Below are positions 62,075-64,000 of a DNA stretch of 64,000 nucleotides, piece after piece. The stretch covers positions 18,664,001 through 18,728,000 of the forward strand of contig NC_053043.1 of NCBI RefSeq assembly GCF_003473485.1, given 5' to 3'. The notes under the pieces were generated by a model. That model saw only the letters and a program-made list of their open reading frames with translations. It had not been told where the DNA came from and did not search any database. The position numbers were made by a program, and so were the translations under genes. Source of the DNA: Medicago truncatula (taxonomy: Eukaryota; Streptophyta; Magnoliopsida; Fabales; Fabaceae). The first letter of the stretch is position 1. Each line of letters opens with the position of its first letter.

Positions 62075-63623
62075 TAGTTAGATGGTAACTATGTTTGCTC
62101 ATATTAGGTTTCATAAAGACTTATGGATCACTGTAAAATATTTGCTATGATGAGTATTATGAGCCTCAGGCTTAGACCAAATGATATATATATATTATGA
62201 CTTATGTGTGCTATTTATATTTTGTATTTATTTAGTAGAAATTCCTTTAAGAAAATAAAATGATAAAAAGAATGTTCAAGAAAAAAAATTAATTGAGACG
62301 TAGATGGAAATAATATTATTTTGATGCGCTTTTATTTTTGACATGCCCGTATTATATTTAGTGCGCCCTTATTACATGTGACGCACCCTAACAAGTGGAT
62401 TAAAATAGGGACGTTACAAAACTGAATGAAATGCAACATATATAACAATTAGCATGATATTCTGTATGATTTTGGATTAAAGTCTTAATGTACGTTTTGA
62501 CTTTATTCAAATATATTCCTTCGGTGGTTGTTTTATCCAAATCATCTTAATTACCTACGTGTGTATCTCACATATCCTTTGAATGTTATTTTACTCTTGA
62601 TGAACATTATGAGTAAATTTTTGAACTCTTACTTGATTTATAGTCTCTAATGTTCCTTGATCACTTGATTCTTAGTTTTATTTATACTTTGTTCATATTG
62701 TAGTTCATCATTCAAGAATACATATTAAATACCATGAAACTATCAAAGTCCAATAATTCTTTATTCATCAAGGTTTGTTTATCTTTAAAATATTTTAGAG
62801 ATTTTGCCTCAACAATCACCCTCTATTTGACGATGACAAGCCTCTATCATATTTTACTCCGGCCTAATACTTAAAAACTAGCAAACTTAAATCCTAAAGC
62901 TTTTTCCTCTTTTGACAACAACCAAAAGGTAAGGAGGTACAACATAAAAGTTCTTGGAGTAGAATCTCAAGAGGAGGAGGAAAACTCGGACTCAAAGATT
63001 GAAAGATCATCAAAGATGGGAGGGTCCATGGCCAACCTAGGAGCAACAACATCAGTGGTCCATTGTCCATAGTGCAAACAATCTTATGGGTTTTATTGAC
63101 AACCCTAAGAGACCAACAAACAACTTTCTCAACTTTGAATTTGTTGATGGTGGGAGCAACATTAGGAGCATTATTTGTGTTCATTGTCGGATAACCCTCT
63201 TCGATTACAAAGGTGTCCAAAGATGCAAAAAGACTTGGTATATTAGGAAGTTATGGACGGTTGGAGCAGGAGTAGATGAATTAAATATGGGAGGACCGGG
63301 GAGAGAATAAGAATATAATGTGAGTACGAGAGAGAAAGTTGTCAAAAAGTTGTAATAAAGTGGTTATGGAAATACCATTTCTCGTAAATAAATGAAGGTG
63401 TAATATGTGTCAGATTGTGTCAAATATCACAATGTGACTACCTACAACTGTTGTCATATTCGTTGTTATGCTTTACACAATTCAATCACTCATCCCCATG
63501 ACCGCAACAATGGAAGGTGATGACCACAGTGGCAATTAGCAGACAAATGGCTGCAATGGTTAAATTGGTCGTCTGAGTGGTAAGTAGTTGGTAGTGGCCT
63601 AAGGTGATTAAAGGTGGTCCATG
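62075..63623. other. Noncoding, retroelement-like text
   Basis: The GCCTCAACAATCACCC / TGACGATGACAAGCC block near 62808-62840 is typical of legume retroelement leader/LTR regions. Open frames at 62894-63310 on either strand show no family features. No gene is supported. Confidence 0.3.
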
Positions 63624-64000
63624 TGTTGGAGCAAGCCTTAATAGTCAATCTATATTGATTGCATTTGGCCATGTATCATGATATTGATATAAATATATAT
63701 ATTGTGAATATATATAATAATAAGGAATTTCTTTGTTGATTTTGTTTTGTTTCAAAATAATAAAGTCCCTATAATAATTAGTCTGTTTAATGGAGCATTA
63801 AGTGTGACTTAATTATGAGACCCATTAAACAAAAGGATATTATTCTTAAAGTATCTGTGGTCAAACTTTATTGTGAAAAGGGATAATATTAAAGCATATA
63901 GACTATTATGTGGGTAGGCCGATGATCACATCTCACGGATCATAGATAAAGAGTTATCATGTCTTCACATAGGTATAAATATTAGGAGTAATATTTATAC
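63624..64000. mobile_element. LTR-like fragment running off the window edge
   Basis: It begins TGTTGGAGCAAGCCTTAATA, a typical copia LTR start, and continues through AT-rich text with GATCACATCTCACGGATCA and TATAAATATTAGG. The rest lies outside the window, so family and state cannot be judged. Confidence 0.35.

Noticed and set aside
62894-63310. Possible gene on either strand
   Set aside because: Composition and lack of motifs suggest retroelement-like noncoding sequence. No start context, domain or splice pattern supports a gene.

Overview
This window is plant nuclear DNA. It is AT-rich, its genes have many introns with GT-AG (and one GC-AG) splice sites, and it is packed with plant transposons and (TA)n tracts. 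The protein-coding genes and repeat families look like those of a papilionoid legume, most likely the Medicago/Trifolium/pea group. That placement is inference from family recognition, not from a search.

Layout. 0-5.6 kb: a LINE 3' end, tRNA-derived SINE pieces, a Helitron 3' terminus and, just after it, a broken PP2-B-type F-box gene. 5.7-8.1 kb: an intron-less DYW-class pentatricopeptide (PPR) gene with a Tourist-like MITE in front of it. 10.7-19 kb: two intact genes tail to tail, a 13-exon inter-alpha-trypsin-inhibitor-heavy-chain-like (VIT/vWA) gene on + and an 8-exon LAZ1/DUF300 membrane-protein gene on -. 19-27 kb: MITEs, LTR-like noncoding DNA, a second LINE remnant and a 2.0-kb hAT transposon with intact ends. 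27.1-32.6 kb: an intact 17-exon beta-galactosidase (GH35) gene. 33.8-39.8 kb: LTR-retroelement fossils. 39.8-49.8 kb: a tandem array holding two independently broken cucumisin-type subtilase genes and a gene-less third copy of their promoter region. 49.8-54.5 kb: LTR/TRIM remnants and a small CACTA element. 54.57-57.19 kb: an intact five-exon LAZY/DRO1 (IGT) family gene, easily missed because its first exon is 6 bp and its last is 20 bp. 59.4-61.0 kb: a 1.6-kb Mutator-type element with perfect 9-bp target duplications. 61-64 kb: uncertain repeats.

Functional picture. The five intact genes (PPR, VIT/vWA, LAZ1-like, beta-galactosidase, LAZY) are unrelated single host genes of organelle RNA editing, unknown secretory or cytosolic vWA function, endomembrane/tonoplast biology, cell-wall galactan turnover and gravitropic set-point control. 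I see no operon-like or defence-island system. The most informative structures are the subtilase array, where one copy preserves the empty site of a MITE present in the other two, and the set of transposons whose target-site duplications can be read directly. Exon borders were built by eye from splice motifs, reading-frame continuity and family resemblance.
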